Origin: Actinocatenispora thailandica
GTDB taxonomy: Bacteria > Actinomycetota > Actinomycetes > Mycobacteriales > Micromonosporaceae
Assembly (NCBI RefSeq): GCF_016865425.1
Contig: NZ_AP023355.1
Span: 4,028,198-4,092,197, forward strand
Direction of reading: 5' to 3'
Length of the DNA stretch: 64,000 nucleotides
Below, in pieces: positions 1-8,078 of this stretch. The notes beneath the pieces are model-generated. The model was not told the origin of the DNA, made no database searches, and was given only the letters and a program-made list of their open reading frames with translations. Position 1 is the first letter of the stretch. Each line of letters starts with the position of its first letter. Position numbers and translations under genes: made by a program.

Positions 1-1
1 C

Positions 2-634
2 GGCCTGCTCACCGGCGCGGGCGTGGCCGGCATGCACTACCTCGGGATGGCCGCGATGGTGCTGCCGGCCAAGATGAGCTACGAGCCGATCCTGTTCACG
101 CTGTCGGTCCTGATCGCGGTCGTCGCGGCGGCGGTGGCGCTGTGGTTCACGCTGGTCATCCGCGGCCGGGCGGCGACGCTCGCGGCCGCCGCGGTGATGG
201 GCGTCGCGGTGTGCGGCATGCACTACACCGGGATGGCCGCGATGCGGCTGACGCCGGACCCGACCGGCGGCATCGGCGGTACCTCGTTCACCGGGCTGCT
301 CCCACCGATGCTGCTGGTGGTCAGCGTGGTGACCGTGGTGCTGCTGATCTTCGTGGCGTTCTCCGCCTCGCCGGCGGAGCTGGTCGAGGACGCCGAGTTC
401 GCCGCCCGGATGCAACGCACCGCGCGCGAGCGGGAGGAGCGCGAGGAGGCGCAGCGTCAGCGCCTGCAGGCGCCACGGCCGCACTCGGAGTCGATCTCGG
501 CCCCGGCCGGCACGCTGCGCTCCGCTCCGGTACGGCCGACGCCGTCGTCGCGCCCGTTGCCGTCGCCGACCCCGCACCAGCAGCCCACGTCCCGGCGGCT
601 CAGCCGTCGGCTCGGCGCCCGCGGCGACGAGTAG
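2..634 (+). CDS. MHYT-domain membrane sensor protein, C-terminal part (5' end outside window)
   Basis: The reading frame is already open at the left edge, so the true start lies upstream. Two MHYT repeats are visible (GMHYLGMAAM near the edge and GMHYTGMAAM about 65 residues later), each within hydrophobic helices. In the MHYT family these residues sit near the outer membrane face and are proposed to bind copper and sense a diatomic gas; that role is family knowledge only. After the last helix comes a charged, Arg/Glu-rich helical stretch and then a Pro/Ser/Arg-rich disordered tail ending at the TAG. There is no GGDEF, EAL or kinase domain after the membrane part, so any output domain is missing or acts in trans. 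Family assignment is firm, function is not. Confidence 0.88.
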   Translation, partial: GLLTGAGVAGMHYLGMAAMVLPAKMSYEPILFTLSVLIAVVAAAVALWFTLVIRGRAATLAAAAVMGVAVCGMHYTGMAAMRLTPDPTGGIGGTSFTGLLPPMLLVVSVVTVVLLIFVAFSASPAELVEDAEFAARMQRTAREREEREEAQRQRLQAPRPHSESISAPAGTLRSAPVRPTPSSRPLPSPTPHQQPTSRRLSRRLGARGDE

Positions 635-1215
635 CCCACCGACACCGAGGACCGCCTGCCGGTCCGTGGCCTGGCGCGATCGTGCCACGCCACGGACCGG
701 CACCGTCGTACCGTGCCGGCCTCGTCGCCGATCCCGCCGTTCTCGCCGTTCCCGCCGGTCCCGCCGGTGTCGTCGCCGGCTCTCGTCCCGCCGGAACCGC
801 GGCGCTTTTCGCCACCGTCGATGCGCACTGGGCTGCGCTGGGTGAGCGAAGCCGGCAGCCGGTAACGAATTGACATAGGTCGGATCGCCCAAACTTGCCT
901 GTCGCCCCGGAGCAGTGCAATGTCACATGCTACCGAGGCAAAGGGGGCTGATGGGCATCCCGGAGCGGTCGCGGCGCAAGCGGACGCCGCAGACCGCACC
1001 GCACACCGCACCCCGATCCGACCGTTACCGACGCCAGCTGTCCCGCCGCGCCTGACCGTCGAATCCGGCCGGTGACCGGAAGCGCCGACACGGCTGCCGA
1101 GGCGCCCAGCCGGGCGGGCGTACCGGCCGAGACTGCCACGCCCGCGGCCCGCGGATCCTGCACGACTCCAAGCGGCGGAGGCAACTCCGCCGGACCTAGC
1201 AGAGGGGTTCACCGG
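635..1215. other. gene-free stretch upstream of the livK operon
   Basis: About 580 bases with no convincing gene: open frames on both strands have low-complexity Arg/Pro/Ala translations. It holds short GCC/CCG-type repeats around 735-790. A good -35 hexamer, TTGACA, lies at 870-875, but no clear -10 follows at the usual distance. If it is used, the livK transcript would carry a leader of more than 300 nt. Confidence 0.5.
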
Positions 1216-2376
1216 ATGAGGAAGACGAAGCTCGCCGTCGCGCTCGTCGCCGTGTCGACGCTTGCCCTGAGCGGCTGCCAGGGCGTGTTCGGTGGCAGCG
1301 ACAAGAGCAGCTCGGACGGTCCGATCGTGCTCGGGATGGCCGTCCCGATGTCGGGCAGCAGCTCGGCGATCGGCCCGTACATGAAGAACGGCGCCCAGTT
1401 GGCGATCGACGAGATCAACGCCAAGGGCGGCGTCCTCGGCCGCAAGCTGAAGCTGAACGTGCAGGACAGCGCGTGCGACCCGAAGACCGCGAGTACCGCG
1501 GCGAACAAGCTGGTCGCGGCGGGCGTGACGATGTCGGTCGGCGGCTACTGCTCGTCCGCGACGCTGCCGACCCTCTCGGTGTTCAACAAGGCGAACACTC
1601 CGATGATCATCCCGGCCGCCAACTCGGCCGACCTCGTCTCGCAGCACCTGCCGAACGTCTTCCTGATCAACGGTACCGGCGTGCAGCAGGCGCAGGCCGC
1701 GGTCAGCTGGCTGACCAAGCAGAAGGCCACCCGGGTGGCGCTGGTCGACGACAGCACCAGCTACTCCACCGACATCACCAAGCGCGCCAAGACCGACATC
1801 GGCAAGACCGGCGGCGCGATGAAGGCGGTCCTGCACGAGTCGGTGAACGCCGGGGAGAGCGACTACAGCTCGAACGTGCACGACATCGTGTCGGCGCACC
1901 CCGACTTCGTCTACTGGACCGGCTACTACCAGGAGGGCGGGCTGATCATCCGGCAGCTGCGCCAGGCCGGTTACCACGGGAAGATCATGGTCGCCGACGG
2001 CAGCGTGGACGGCAAGCTGATCAGCGTGGCCGGCCAGCAGCCCGCCCAGGGCGTGTACGCCACGATGACCGAGACGCCCGACACGATGCCGGGTGCCGGC
2101 GACTGGATCGCCTCGTACAAGAAGAAGTTCGGCGCCGAACCCGGCCCGTACTCGCCCCAGTCGTACGACGCGGTGCGGGTCGCGGCGAAGGCGATGAAGG
2201 ACGCGAAGAGCACGGACGGCAAGAAGATCGAGGCCGCCCTGATGAAGATCGACGGGTTCCCGTTGTTCTCCGGGAAGCTCAAGTTCACCGCCGACCACAC
2301 CCTGACGCAGGGCGGTTTCGTGATCCTGCAGGTGTCCGGTACCAAGTTCACCCTCGCCGACGACCTCAAGAACTGA
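1216..2376 (+). CDS. livK: Branched-chain-amino-acid-type ABC transporter, substrate-binding lipoprotein
   Basis: A 386-residue Leu/Ile/Val-binding type receptor (periplasmic binding protein fold type I). I placed the start at ATG 1216 because it gives a standard lipoprotein signal: MRKTK, a hydrophobic stretch, then the lipobox LALSGC, with AGAGGG upstream. The mature part begins with a Ser-rich linker. The receptor core follows (PIVLGMAVPMSGSSSAIGPY, then NGAQLAIDEINAKGGVLGRK), with the hinge and ligand residues spread over about 60-370. It heads livKHMGF and would deliver ligand to LivHM at the outer face of the membrane. Ligands in this family range from branched-chain amino acids to amides and prolines. 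The imino-acid enzymes downstream make a proline or hydroxyproline-like ligand plausible, which is inference. Confidence 0.93.
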   Translation: MRKTKLAVALVAVSTLALSGCQGVFGGSDKSSSDGPIVLGMAVPMSGSSSAIGPYMKNGAQLAIDEINAKGGVLGRKLKLNVQDSACDPKTASTAANKLVAAGVTMSVGGYCSSATLPTLSVFNKANTPMIIPAANSADLVSQHLPNVFLINGTGVQQAQAAVSWLTKQKATRVALVDDSTSYSTDITKRAKTDIGKTGGAMKAVLHESVNAGESDYSSNVHDIVSAHPDFVYWTGYYQEGGLIIRQLRQAGYHGKIMVADGSVDGKLISVAGQQPAQGVYATMTETPDTMPGAGDWIASYKKKFGAEPGPYSPQSYDAVRVAAKAMKDAKSTDGKKIEAALMKIDGFPLFSGKLKFTADHTLTQGGFVILQVSGTKFTLADDLKN

Positions 2377-2383
2377 AGCGCGC

Positions 2384-2412
2384 GGGGCGGGCCCGGACGA
2401 CAGGCCCGCCCC
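2384..2412 (+). terminator. GC-rich hairpin between livK and livH
   Basis: Perfect 10-bp arms GGGGCGGGCC and GGCCCGCCCC are separated by 9 nt, a few bases after the livK stop. No U-tract follows, so it may be a partial terminator or an mRNA-stabilising stem. Either would give more receptor than permease, a common arrangement in receptor-first ABC operons. Confidence 0.55.
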
Positions 2413-2433
2413 GGCCCGATCGGGACGGAAGAC

Positions 2434-3327
2434 ATGACACAGATCATCTGGAACGGTCTGTTCGTCGGCTCGTTCTACGCGCTGGTCGCACTGGGCTACA
2501 GCATGGTCTACGGGATCATGAAGCTGCTCAACTTCGCGCACGGCGACCTGTACATGGTCGGCGCGTTCGTCGGCTTCGCGCTGCTCACCTCGTTCAGCGG
2601 GTTCACCGCCACGCTGTCGCTGGTGGCGCTGCTGGTGGTGCTGCTGCTGTCGATGGTGGGTACCGGCCTGGCCGGGGTGGCGATCGAACGCATCGCCTAC
2701 CGGCCGCTGCGCAACGCACCCCGGCTGTCGTTGCTGATCACCGCGGTCGGCGCGTCCTTCGCGCTGGAGTACGGGATGCGCATCGTCGCCGGCCCGAACC
2801 CGCAGGTGTACCCGGTGCGGTTGGGCGGCTCGTCGGTGCACGTGCTCGGCGCCCGGATCGGCGTCGCGCAGCTGGTGCTCATCGGCGTCGCGATCGCCCT
2901 GATGGTCGCGCTCAACGCGATGGTGATGCGTTCCCGGCAGGGCCGGGCGATGCGCGCGATCGCGCTCGACCCGGTGGCCAGCCGGCTGATGGGCGTCGAC
3001 GTGAACCGGGTGATCGCGCGGGCGTTCTTCATCGGCTCGGCGCTGGCCGGCGCGGCCGGCGTGATGGCCGGCTCGTACTACGGCAGCATCAACTTCCTGA
3101 TGGGTTTCATCATCGGGCTCAAGGCGTTCACCGCCGCGGTGATCGGCGGGATCGGCAGCTTCAAGGGCGCCATGCTCGGCGGTGTCGTGCTCGGGCTGCT
3201 CGAAGCGTTCGGCACGCACTACCTCGGTGGGCAGTGGCGCGACGTGTTCGCGTTCGCCTTCCTGATCCTGTTCCTGACCGTGCGGCCGACCGGCCTGCTC
3301 GGCGAGCGCGTCACGGAGCGTGTCTGA
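2434..3327 (+). CDS. livH: Branched-chain-amino-acid-type ABC transporter permease LivH
   Basis: A 297-residue inner-membrane permease of the LivH family, about 8 hydrophobic helices, with typical family segments: SFYALVALGYSMVYGIMKLL at the N-terminus, FAHGDLYMVGAF, and the cytoplasmic coupling region RQGRAMRAIALDP followed by SRLMGVDV. It pairs with LivM to form the channel. It follows livK after 57 nt that contain the hairpin, and its TGA overlaps the ATG of livM in an ATGA-type junction, so the two permeases should be translationally coupled. Length is normal for the family. Confidence 0.95.
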   Translation: MTQIIWNGLFVGSFYALVALGYSMVYGIMKLLNFAHGDLYMVGAFVGFALLTSFSGFTATLSLVALLVVLLLSMVGTGLAGVAIERIAYRPLRNAPRLSLLITAVGASFALEYGMRIVAGPNPQVYPVRLGGSSVHVLGARIGVAQLVLIGVAIALMVALNAMVMRSRQGRAMRAIALDPVASRLMGVDVNRVIARAFFIGSALAGAAGVMAGSYYGSINFLMGFIIGLKAFTAAVIGGIGSFKGAMLGGVVLGLLEAFGTHYLGGQWRDVFAFAFLILFLTVRPTGLLGERVTERV

Positions 3328-4376
3328 TGACCACGACCAAGGCGGTGCGGCCGCCGAACCGACCGGCCGGCGGCGGAGCCGGCGACGCGGTGAAGGGCGT
3401 GCTGCGCAGCCGCTGGATCGGCCCGATCGGGCTGTTCGCCGGCGCCGTCGCGCCGATCCTGATCGCCACCCCGTACGCGATGAACGTGATGACCAGCGCG
3501 CTGATCTTCGTGATGCTCGCGGTCGGCCTCAACATCGTGGTGGGCCAGTGCGGCCTGCTCGACCTGGGCTATGCCGCGTTCTTCGCGGTGGGCGCCTACA
3601 CCAGCGGCATCCTCGCGACCCGGCTGCACTGGCCGCTGTTCGCGACCGTCCCGGCGGTGATCGTGGTGACCGTACTGGCCGGCATCGTGGTCGGCGGCCC
3701 CACCCTGCGGTTGCGCAGCGACTACCTCGCCATCGTGACCCTCGGGTTCGGCGAGATCATCCGGGTCACCGCGAACAACCTGGACATCACCGGTGGGCCG
3801 GAAGGGATCTACGGCATCCCGAGCCTGTCGGTCGGCGGCGTCGATCTGGGCAACTCGGTCGTCTTCTACTACGTGGTACTCGCGATCGTCGCCTGCGCCG
3901 TGCTCGGCGCGAACCGGCTGATCCGCTCCCGGCTGGGACGCGCCTGGCGGTTCATCCGGGAGGACGAGGACGCCGCCGAGGCGATGGGGGTGCACACCTA
4001 CCGGGTCAAGATGGCCGCCTACATCGCCGGCGCCGTCTGGGGCGGCCTGGCGGGCGTGCTGTTCGGCGCCCAGCTGTCGGCGATCTCCCCGGCGAGCTTC
4101 ACCTTCCTGCAGTCGGCGCTGGTCCTGATGGCCGTGGTACTCGGCGGGATGGGCTCCACACCCGGCGTGGTGATCGGCGCCCTGTTCGTCACCATGCTGC
4201 CGGAGGCGCTGCGCGGGCTGTCCGACTACCGGTACTTCGCCTTCGGCGCGCTGCTGATCATCGTGATGGTGTTGCGGCCGCAGGGCCTGTGGCCGGCCCG
4301 TACCCGGGAACCGGAACGCACCGCCCGTCGCTCCACCAGGCCGACCCCGCTGGACAGCGAGGTGAGCGGCCGATGA
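3327..4376 (+). CDS. livM: Branched-chain-amino-acid-type ABC transporter permease LivM
   Basis: A 349-residue LivM-family permease. The start is ATG 3327, inside the ATGA overlap with livH. An N-terminal polar stretch of about 30 residues precedes the helices. Recognisable family blocks are VGLNIVVGQCGLLDLGYAAF, YFAVGAYTSG-type sequence, LRSDYLAIVTLGFGEIIR and the EAA-like loop FIREDEDAAEAMGVHTYRVK. The C-terminal tail is charged and cytoplasmic. Its last codons overlap the start of livG by 4 nt. LivH and LivM form the heterodimeric pore driven by LivG and LivF. Confidence 0.95.
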   Translation: MTTTKAVRPPNRPAGGGAGDAVKGVLRSRWIGPIGLFAGAVAPILIATPYAMNVMTSALIFVMLAVGLNIVVGQCGLLDLGYAAFFAVGAYTSGILATRLHWPLFATVPAVIVVTVLAGIVVGGPTLRLRSDYLAIVTLGFGEIIRVTANNLDITGGPEGIYGIPSLSVGGVDLGNSVVFYYVVLAIVACAVLGANRLIRSRLGRAWRFIREDEDAAEAMGVHTYRVKMAAYIAGAVWGGLAGVLFGAQLSAISPASFTFLQSALVLMAVVLGGMGSTPGVVIGALFVTMLPEALRGLSDYRYFAFGALLIIVMVLRPQGLWPARTREPERTARRSTRPTPLDSEVSGR

Positions 4377-5302
4377 GCGAGCGGCAGCATGGCAGCGCCC
4401 TGCTGGACGTGGCGGACCTGCACCTCGCGTTCGGTGGGGTGCGGGCGGTCGACGGCCTGAGCTTCCAGGTGCACGAGGCGGAGATCGTGTCGGTGATCGG
4501 CCCGAACGGCGCCGGCAAGACGTCCGCGTTCAACTGCATCACCGGCTTCTACCGGGCCACCAGCGGTGCGATCACCATCGACGGTACGGACGTGACCCGG
4601 ATGCGGCCGTCCGCCGTCGCCGCCCGGGGTGTCGCCCGCACGTTCCAGAACCTGCGGCTGTTCGGCGATCTGCCGGTGCTCGACAACGTGCGGGCGGGCA
4701 CCCACCTGTGGCTGCGCCAGCACGTGTTCGACGCGCTGCTGCACACCCCGCGGTACCGGCGCACCGAACAGATCGCGACCGACGAGGCGCACCACTGGCT
4801 GGACTTCGTGGGGCTGCGCGCCGACCGGGTCGGCCCGGTGCGCGCCCTGCCGTACGGCGAGCAGCGCCGGGTGGAGATCGCCCGGGCGCTGGCCCGGCGG
4901 CCGAGGCTGCTGCTGCTCGACGAGCCCGCCGCGGGGCTCAACCACGGCGAGAAGCTCGAACTGCTCGACCTGATCCGGCGGATCCGGGAGCTCGGCATCG
5001 CGATCGTGCTGATCGAGCACGACATGGGTCTGGTGATGGAGGTGTCCCAGCGGGTCGTGGTGCTCAACTTCGGCAAGGAGATCGCGGACGGCTCACCCGA
5101 CCAGGTCCGGCGCGACCCGGCGGTCATCGAGGCGTACCTGGGCAGCGACGAGGCACCGTCCGAGCAGACCGGCGACGGCCAGCCGGCCGGGAAGACCGGC
5201 GACGGCGGACCGGCAAAGCAGGCCAGCGACGGCAAGGCGGCAGAACGGACCGGTGACGACCAGGCGTCCGGGGAGACGGAGGAGAGGACCGCCGATGCTT
5301 GA
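4373..5302 (+). CDS. livG: ABC transporter ATP-binding protein LivG with repetitive C-terminal tail
   Basis: A 309-residue ATPase starting at ATG 4373 (ATGA overlap with livM). Walker A GPNGAGKT at about residues 40-47, a Q-loop (RTFQNLRLF), the LivG-type signature PYGEQRRVEIARALA, Walker B LLLLDEPAAG and the H-loop IEHDMGLV are all present. The C-terminus carries a typical LivG end (EAYLGSDE) and then an unusual tail of roughly 45 residues made of degenerate 9-residue repeats (TGDGQPAGK, TGDGGPAKQ, ASDGKAAER, TGDDQASGE). Most LivG proteins stop near residue 260. The tail looks disordered and has no known role. It works with LivF on the LivHM pore. Confidence 0.95.
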   Translation: MSERQHGSALLDVADLHLAFGGVRAVDGLSFQVHEAEIVSVIGPNGAGKTSAFNCITGFYRATSGAITIDGTDVTRMRPSAVAARGVARTFQNLRLFGDLPVLDNVRAGTHLWLRQHVFDALLHTPRYRRTEQIATDEAHHWLDFVGLRADRVGPVRALPYGEQRRVEIARALARRPRLLLLDEPAAGLNHGEKLELLDLIRRIRELGIAIVLIEHDMGLVMEVSQRVVVLNFGKEIADGSPDQVRRDPAVIEAYLGSDEAPSEQTGDGQPAGKTGDGGPAKQASDGKAAERTGDDQASGETEERTADA

Positions 5303-6002
5303 GATCGACGCGATCGACGTCTCCTACGGTGGGGTGCAGGCGCTGCACGGCATGTCGCTGACGGTGGACGACGGCGAGGTGGTCGCGCTGCTCGGCAACA
5401 ACGGGGCCGGCAAGACCAGTACCCTGGCCGCGGTGTCCGGGCTGGTCCGGCCGTCCGGTGGCCGTGTCGTCTTCGACGGCCGGGACATCACCCGGGCCAC
5501 CCCGGCGCAGATCGTCGAGATGGGGCTGGTGCACGTACCGGAGGGCCGGCGGATCTTCTCCACCCTCACCGTGCAGGAGAACCTGCAGATGGGCGGCTAC
5601 CTGGTCCGCGACCAGGCCGAGATCAGGCGCCGCATCGACCGGGTGTACGAGCTGCTGCCGCGGCTGCGTGAGCGGTGCGACCAGCAGGGCGGCACGCTGT
5701 CCGGCGGCGAGCAGCAGATGCTCGCGGTCGGCCGCGCGATCGTCGCCGGTCCGCGGCTGCTGATGCTCGACGAGCCGTCGATGGGGCTCGCCCCGCTCGT
5801 GGTGGCCGCGGTGATGGAGCTGATCGCCGAGATCAACGCCGACGGTACCTCGGTGCTGCTGGTGGAGCAGAACGCGAAGGCCGCGCTGCGGATCGCCACC
5901 CGCGGCTACGTGGTCGAGAACGGTCGCTGCGTGCTCGCCGCCCCGGCCGCCGAGCTGGCCGACGACTCGCGGGTGGTCGAGGCGTACCTCGGCGGGATGT
6001 GA
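5295..6002 (+). CDS. livF: ABC transporter ATP-binding protein LivF
   Basis: A 235-residue second ATPase of the transporter. I chose ATG 5295, which overlaps the livG end by 8 nt and gives the standard LivF beginning MLEIDAIDVSYGGVQALHG. Walker A GNNGAGKT, the signature LSGGEQQMLAVGRA, Walker B LLMLDEPSMGLAP and the family block VPEGRRIFSTLTV EN confirm LivF rather than LivG. Length is normal, without the tail seen in LivG. The next gene begins 43 nt downstream on the same strand, so the metabolic enzymes are probably co-transcribed with the transporter. Confidence 0.95.
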   Translation: MLEIDAIDVSYGGVQALHGMSLTVDDGEVVALLGNNGAGKTSTLAAVSGLVRPSGGRVVFDGRDITRATPAQIVEMGLVHVPEGRRIFSTLTVQENLQMGGYLVRDQAEIRRRIDRVYELLPRLRERCDQQGGTLSGGEQQMLAVGRAIVAGPRLLMLDEPSMGLAPLVVAAVMELIAEINADGTSVLLVEQNAKAALRIATRGYVVENGRCVLAAPAAELADDSRVVEAYLGGM

Positions 6003-6045
6003 ACCGAACGCCGGCGCCGGGAACAGGGCAGGAGGACCGAGAAGG

Positions 6046-7053
6046 ATGCCGCGATACACGACGGTCGACTACCACACGGCCGGCGAGCCGTTCCGGATCG
6101 TCACCGGCGGGCTGCCCGAGATCCCGGGTACCAGCGTGGCGCAGCGCCGGGTGACCGCGGCGGCCAGCGAGCCGGTCGACCGGGTGCGACGGCTGTTGTG
6201 CCACGAGCCGCGCGGGCACGCCGACATGTACGGCTGCTTCCTGGTACCGCCGGACGACGCCGGCGCCGATCTCGGCGTGCTGTTCTGGCACCGGGACGGG
6301 TTCTCGACCGCCTGCGGGCACGGCACCATCGCGCTCGGTGCCTGGGCGGTGGAGTCCGGCCGGGTGGCCGCCGACCCGGACGGGGTCACCGAGGTACGGG
6401 TGGACGTTCCGTCCGGCCGGGTCACCGCCCGGGTGCGCTGCCGGGCCGGCGCGGTCGAGTCGGTGACGTTTCGCAACGTCCCGTCCTACGTGCTGGCGCG
6501 GGGGGTGCGACTGGAGACCGATCTCGGTGCGGTGACCGTGGACGTGTCGTACGGCGGGGCGATCTACGCCAGCGTGCCGGCCGCCGCGTTCGGCCTGACG
6601 GTGACGCCGGACCGGCTCGGCGAGCTGGTCGCGGCCGGCCGCGCGGTGCAACTCGCGCTGGGCGGTAGCGAGCCGGCCCGGCACCCCGGCGACGACCGGC
6701 TCTCCGGCGTCTACGGCACGATCCTGTACGACGAGCTGCCGGCGACCGCGTCCGGGCCACACCAGCGCAACGTCACCGTGTTCGCCGACGGGCAGGTGGA
6801 CCGGTCGCCGTGCGGTTCGGGCACCTCGGCCCGGCTGGCGCTGCTCGCCGACGCCGGCGAGCTGGCCGGCGAGGCCAGCCTGACCCACGACTCGATCGTC
6901 GGCAGCACGTTTCGCGGCCGGGTGGTCGGCGACACCGAGGCCGATGGGCATCCCGCGGTGCACACCGAGATCGACGGCTGCGCGTACCGGACCGGCGAGC
7001 ACGCCTTCACGCTGGATCCGGCCGACCCGCTACCCGGTTTCGTGCTGCGATGA
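6046..7053 (+). CDS. Proline racemase family enzyme (proline racemase / 4-hydroxyproline 2-epimerase type)
   Basis: A 335-residue protein of the proline racemase / hydroxyproline epimerase family, which moves the alpha-proton of imino acids without a cofactor using two cysteines. Both catalytic cysteines are visible: Cys90 in TACGHGT and Cys256 in DRSPCGSGT. The Cys/Cys pair is the racemase/epimerase pattern; dedicated trans-3-hydroxyproline dehydratases usually replace one Cys with Thr or Ser. The neighbouring ornithine-cyclodeaminase-family gene fits a dehydratase/pyrroline-carboxylate reductase pathway instead, so the substrate is unsettled. The gene follows livF closely and has AGGAGG-like sequence upstream of ATG 6046. 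It acts in the cytoplasm. Confidence 0.88.
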   Translation: MPRYTTVDYHTAGEPFRIVTGGLPEIPGTSVAQRRVTAAASEPVDRVRRLLCHEPRGHADMYGCFLVPPDDAGADLGVLFWHRDGFSTACGHGTIALGAWAVESGRVAADPDGVTEVRVDVPSGRVTARVRCRAGAVESVTFRNVPSYVLARGVRLETDLGAVTVDVSYGGAIYASVPAAAFGLTVTPDRLGELVAAGRAVQLALGGSEPARHPGDDRLSGVYGTILYDELPATASGPHQRNVTVFADGQVDRSPCGSGTSARLALLADAGELAGEASLTHDSIVGSTFRGRVVGDTEADGHPAVHTEIDGCAYRTGEHAFTLDPADPLPGFVLR

Positions 7054-7129
7054 GCCCGCGACAGCGAGCGGAGTCCGGCAGCCGCGGGGCCGGGCTCCTC
7101 GCCGGAACCGCGGCCGTGGCGGAAGACCG

Positions 7130-8071
7130 ATGAGCGCGGTCGCACCGGTGCCCCGGCACGTGAGCGCCGCGGAGTTGCGCTCGCTGCTGCCGATGGACGC
7201 GGCGATCGCGGCGATCGACGCGGCGCTGGCGGGCGGGCTCGATCCGGAAGCCGACCCGGCCCGTACCGTGCTCGACGTGCCCGCCGGTCAGCTGCTGCTG
7301 ATGCCGGCGTCCACGGCCCGGTACGCGGGGGTGAAGGTCGCCGGTGTCGCACCCGGCAACCCGACCCGGGGCCAGCCCCGGATCACCGGGATCTACCTGC
7401 TGCTGGACGGCGAGTCGTTGCAGCCGCTCGCGACGTTCGACGGTCCGGCACTGACCGCGCTGCGCACCCCGGCGGTCTCCGCCGTCGCCATCGCCGCGCT
7501 CACCGACGACCGACCGCTGGACGTGCTGCTGTACGGGACCGGCCCGCAGGCGCGCCGGCACGTCGACGCGGTGCGGGCGGTACGCCCGATCCGCCGGCTG
7601 CTGGTCGCCGGCCGGGACCCGGCCCGTACCGCCGCGTTCGTCGACCGGTGCGGCGCGGCCGGGGTGGACACCGAGGTGGCCGGGCCGTCCGCGGTCGGTG
7701 CCGCCGACCTGGTCGTGTGCTGCACCAGCGCGGCCACCCCGCTGTTCGACGGTGCGGCGCTGGCCGGGCACGCGACCGTGGTCGCGATGGGGTCGCATCA
7801 GCCGACCGCACGGGAGGTCGACGACGCCACGGTGCACCGCTGCCAGCTGTACGTGGAGGCCCGGTCGGCGGCGCTGCGGGAGGCCGGTGACCTGCTGCTC
7901 GCCGGCGTCGACGAGGGCCGGGCTCTGGTCAACCTGGCCGAGCTGGGCACCGTGCCGGTCCGGCCCGACACGCCGCGGCTGTTCAAGAGCGTCGGGATGG
8001 CCTGGGAGGACCTCGCCGTGGCCGCGGCGGCCTACCCGCGCCTCGGCCGGGCGCCGGAGCCGGGGAGGTGA
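7130..8071 (+). CDS. Ornithine cyclodeaminase / mu-crystallin family protein (possible pyrroline-2-carboxylate reductase)
   Basis: A 313-residue member of the ornithine cyclodeaminase/mu-crystallin family with an NAD(P)-binding Rossmann core around LLYGTGPQARRHVDAVRAV (about residues 125-145) and the N-terminal substrate domain (LLPMDAAIAAIDAAL, then a KVAGVAPGNP block). ATG 7130 gives the expected N-terminus. Members next to proline-racemase-family genes are commonly delta-1-pyrroline-2-carboxylate reductases that turn the product of a 3-hydroxyproline dehydratase, or of D-proline oxidation, into L-proline. That is my preferred reading from context; true ornithine cyclodeaminase or ketimine reductase activity cannot be excluded. 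It ends 7 nt before the GntR gene. Confidence 0.87.
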   Translation: MSAVAPVPRHVSAAELRSLLPMDAAIAAIDAALAGGLDPEADPARTVLDVPAGQLLLMPASTARYAGVKVAGVAPGNPTRGQPRITGIYLLLDGESLQPLATFDGPALTALRTPAVSAVAIAALTDDRPLDVLLYGTGPQARRHVDAVRAVRPIRRLLVAGRDPARTAAFVDRCGAAGVDTEVAGPSAVGAADLVVCCTSAATPLFDGAALAGHATVVAMGSHQPTAREVDDATVHRCQLYVEARSAALREAGDLLLAGVDEGRALVNLAELGTVPVRPDTPRLFKSVGMAWEDLAVAAAAYPRLGRAPEPGR

Positions 8072-8078
8072 TCGAGCG

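Noticed and set aside
855-900. GlnR box or strong promoter near 870
   Set aside because: The half-site spacing does not fit the GlnR consensus, and no convincing -10 follows TTGACA.
457-3219. Long open frame on the minus strand over the MHYT, livK and livH genes
   Set aside because: It is a codon-bias shadow: Arg/His/Asp/Val-rich translation with no family pattern, while the plus strand encodes clear transporter genes.
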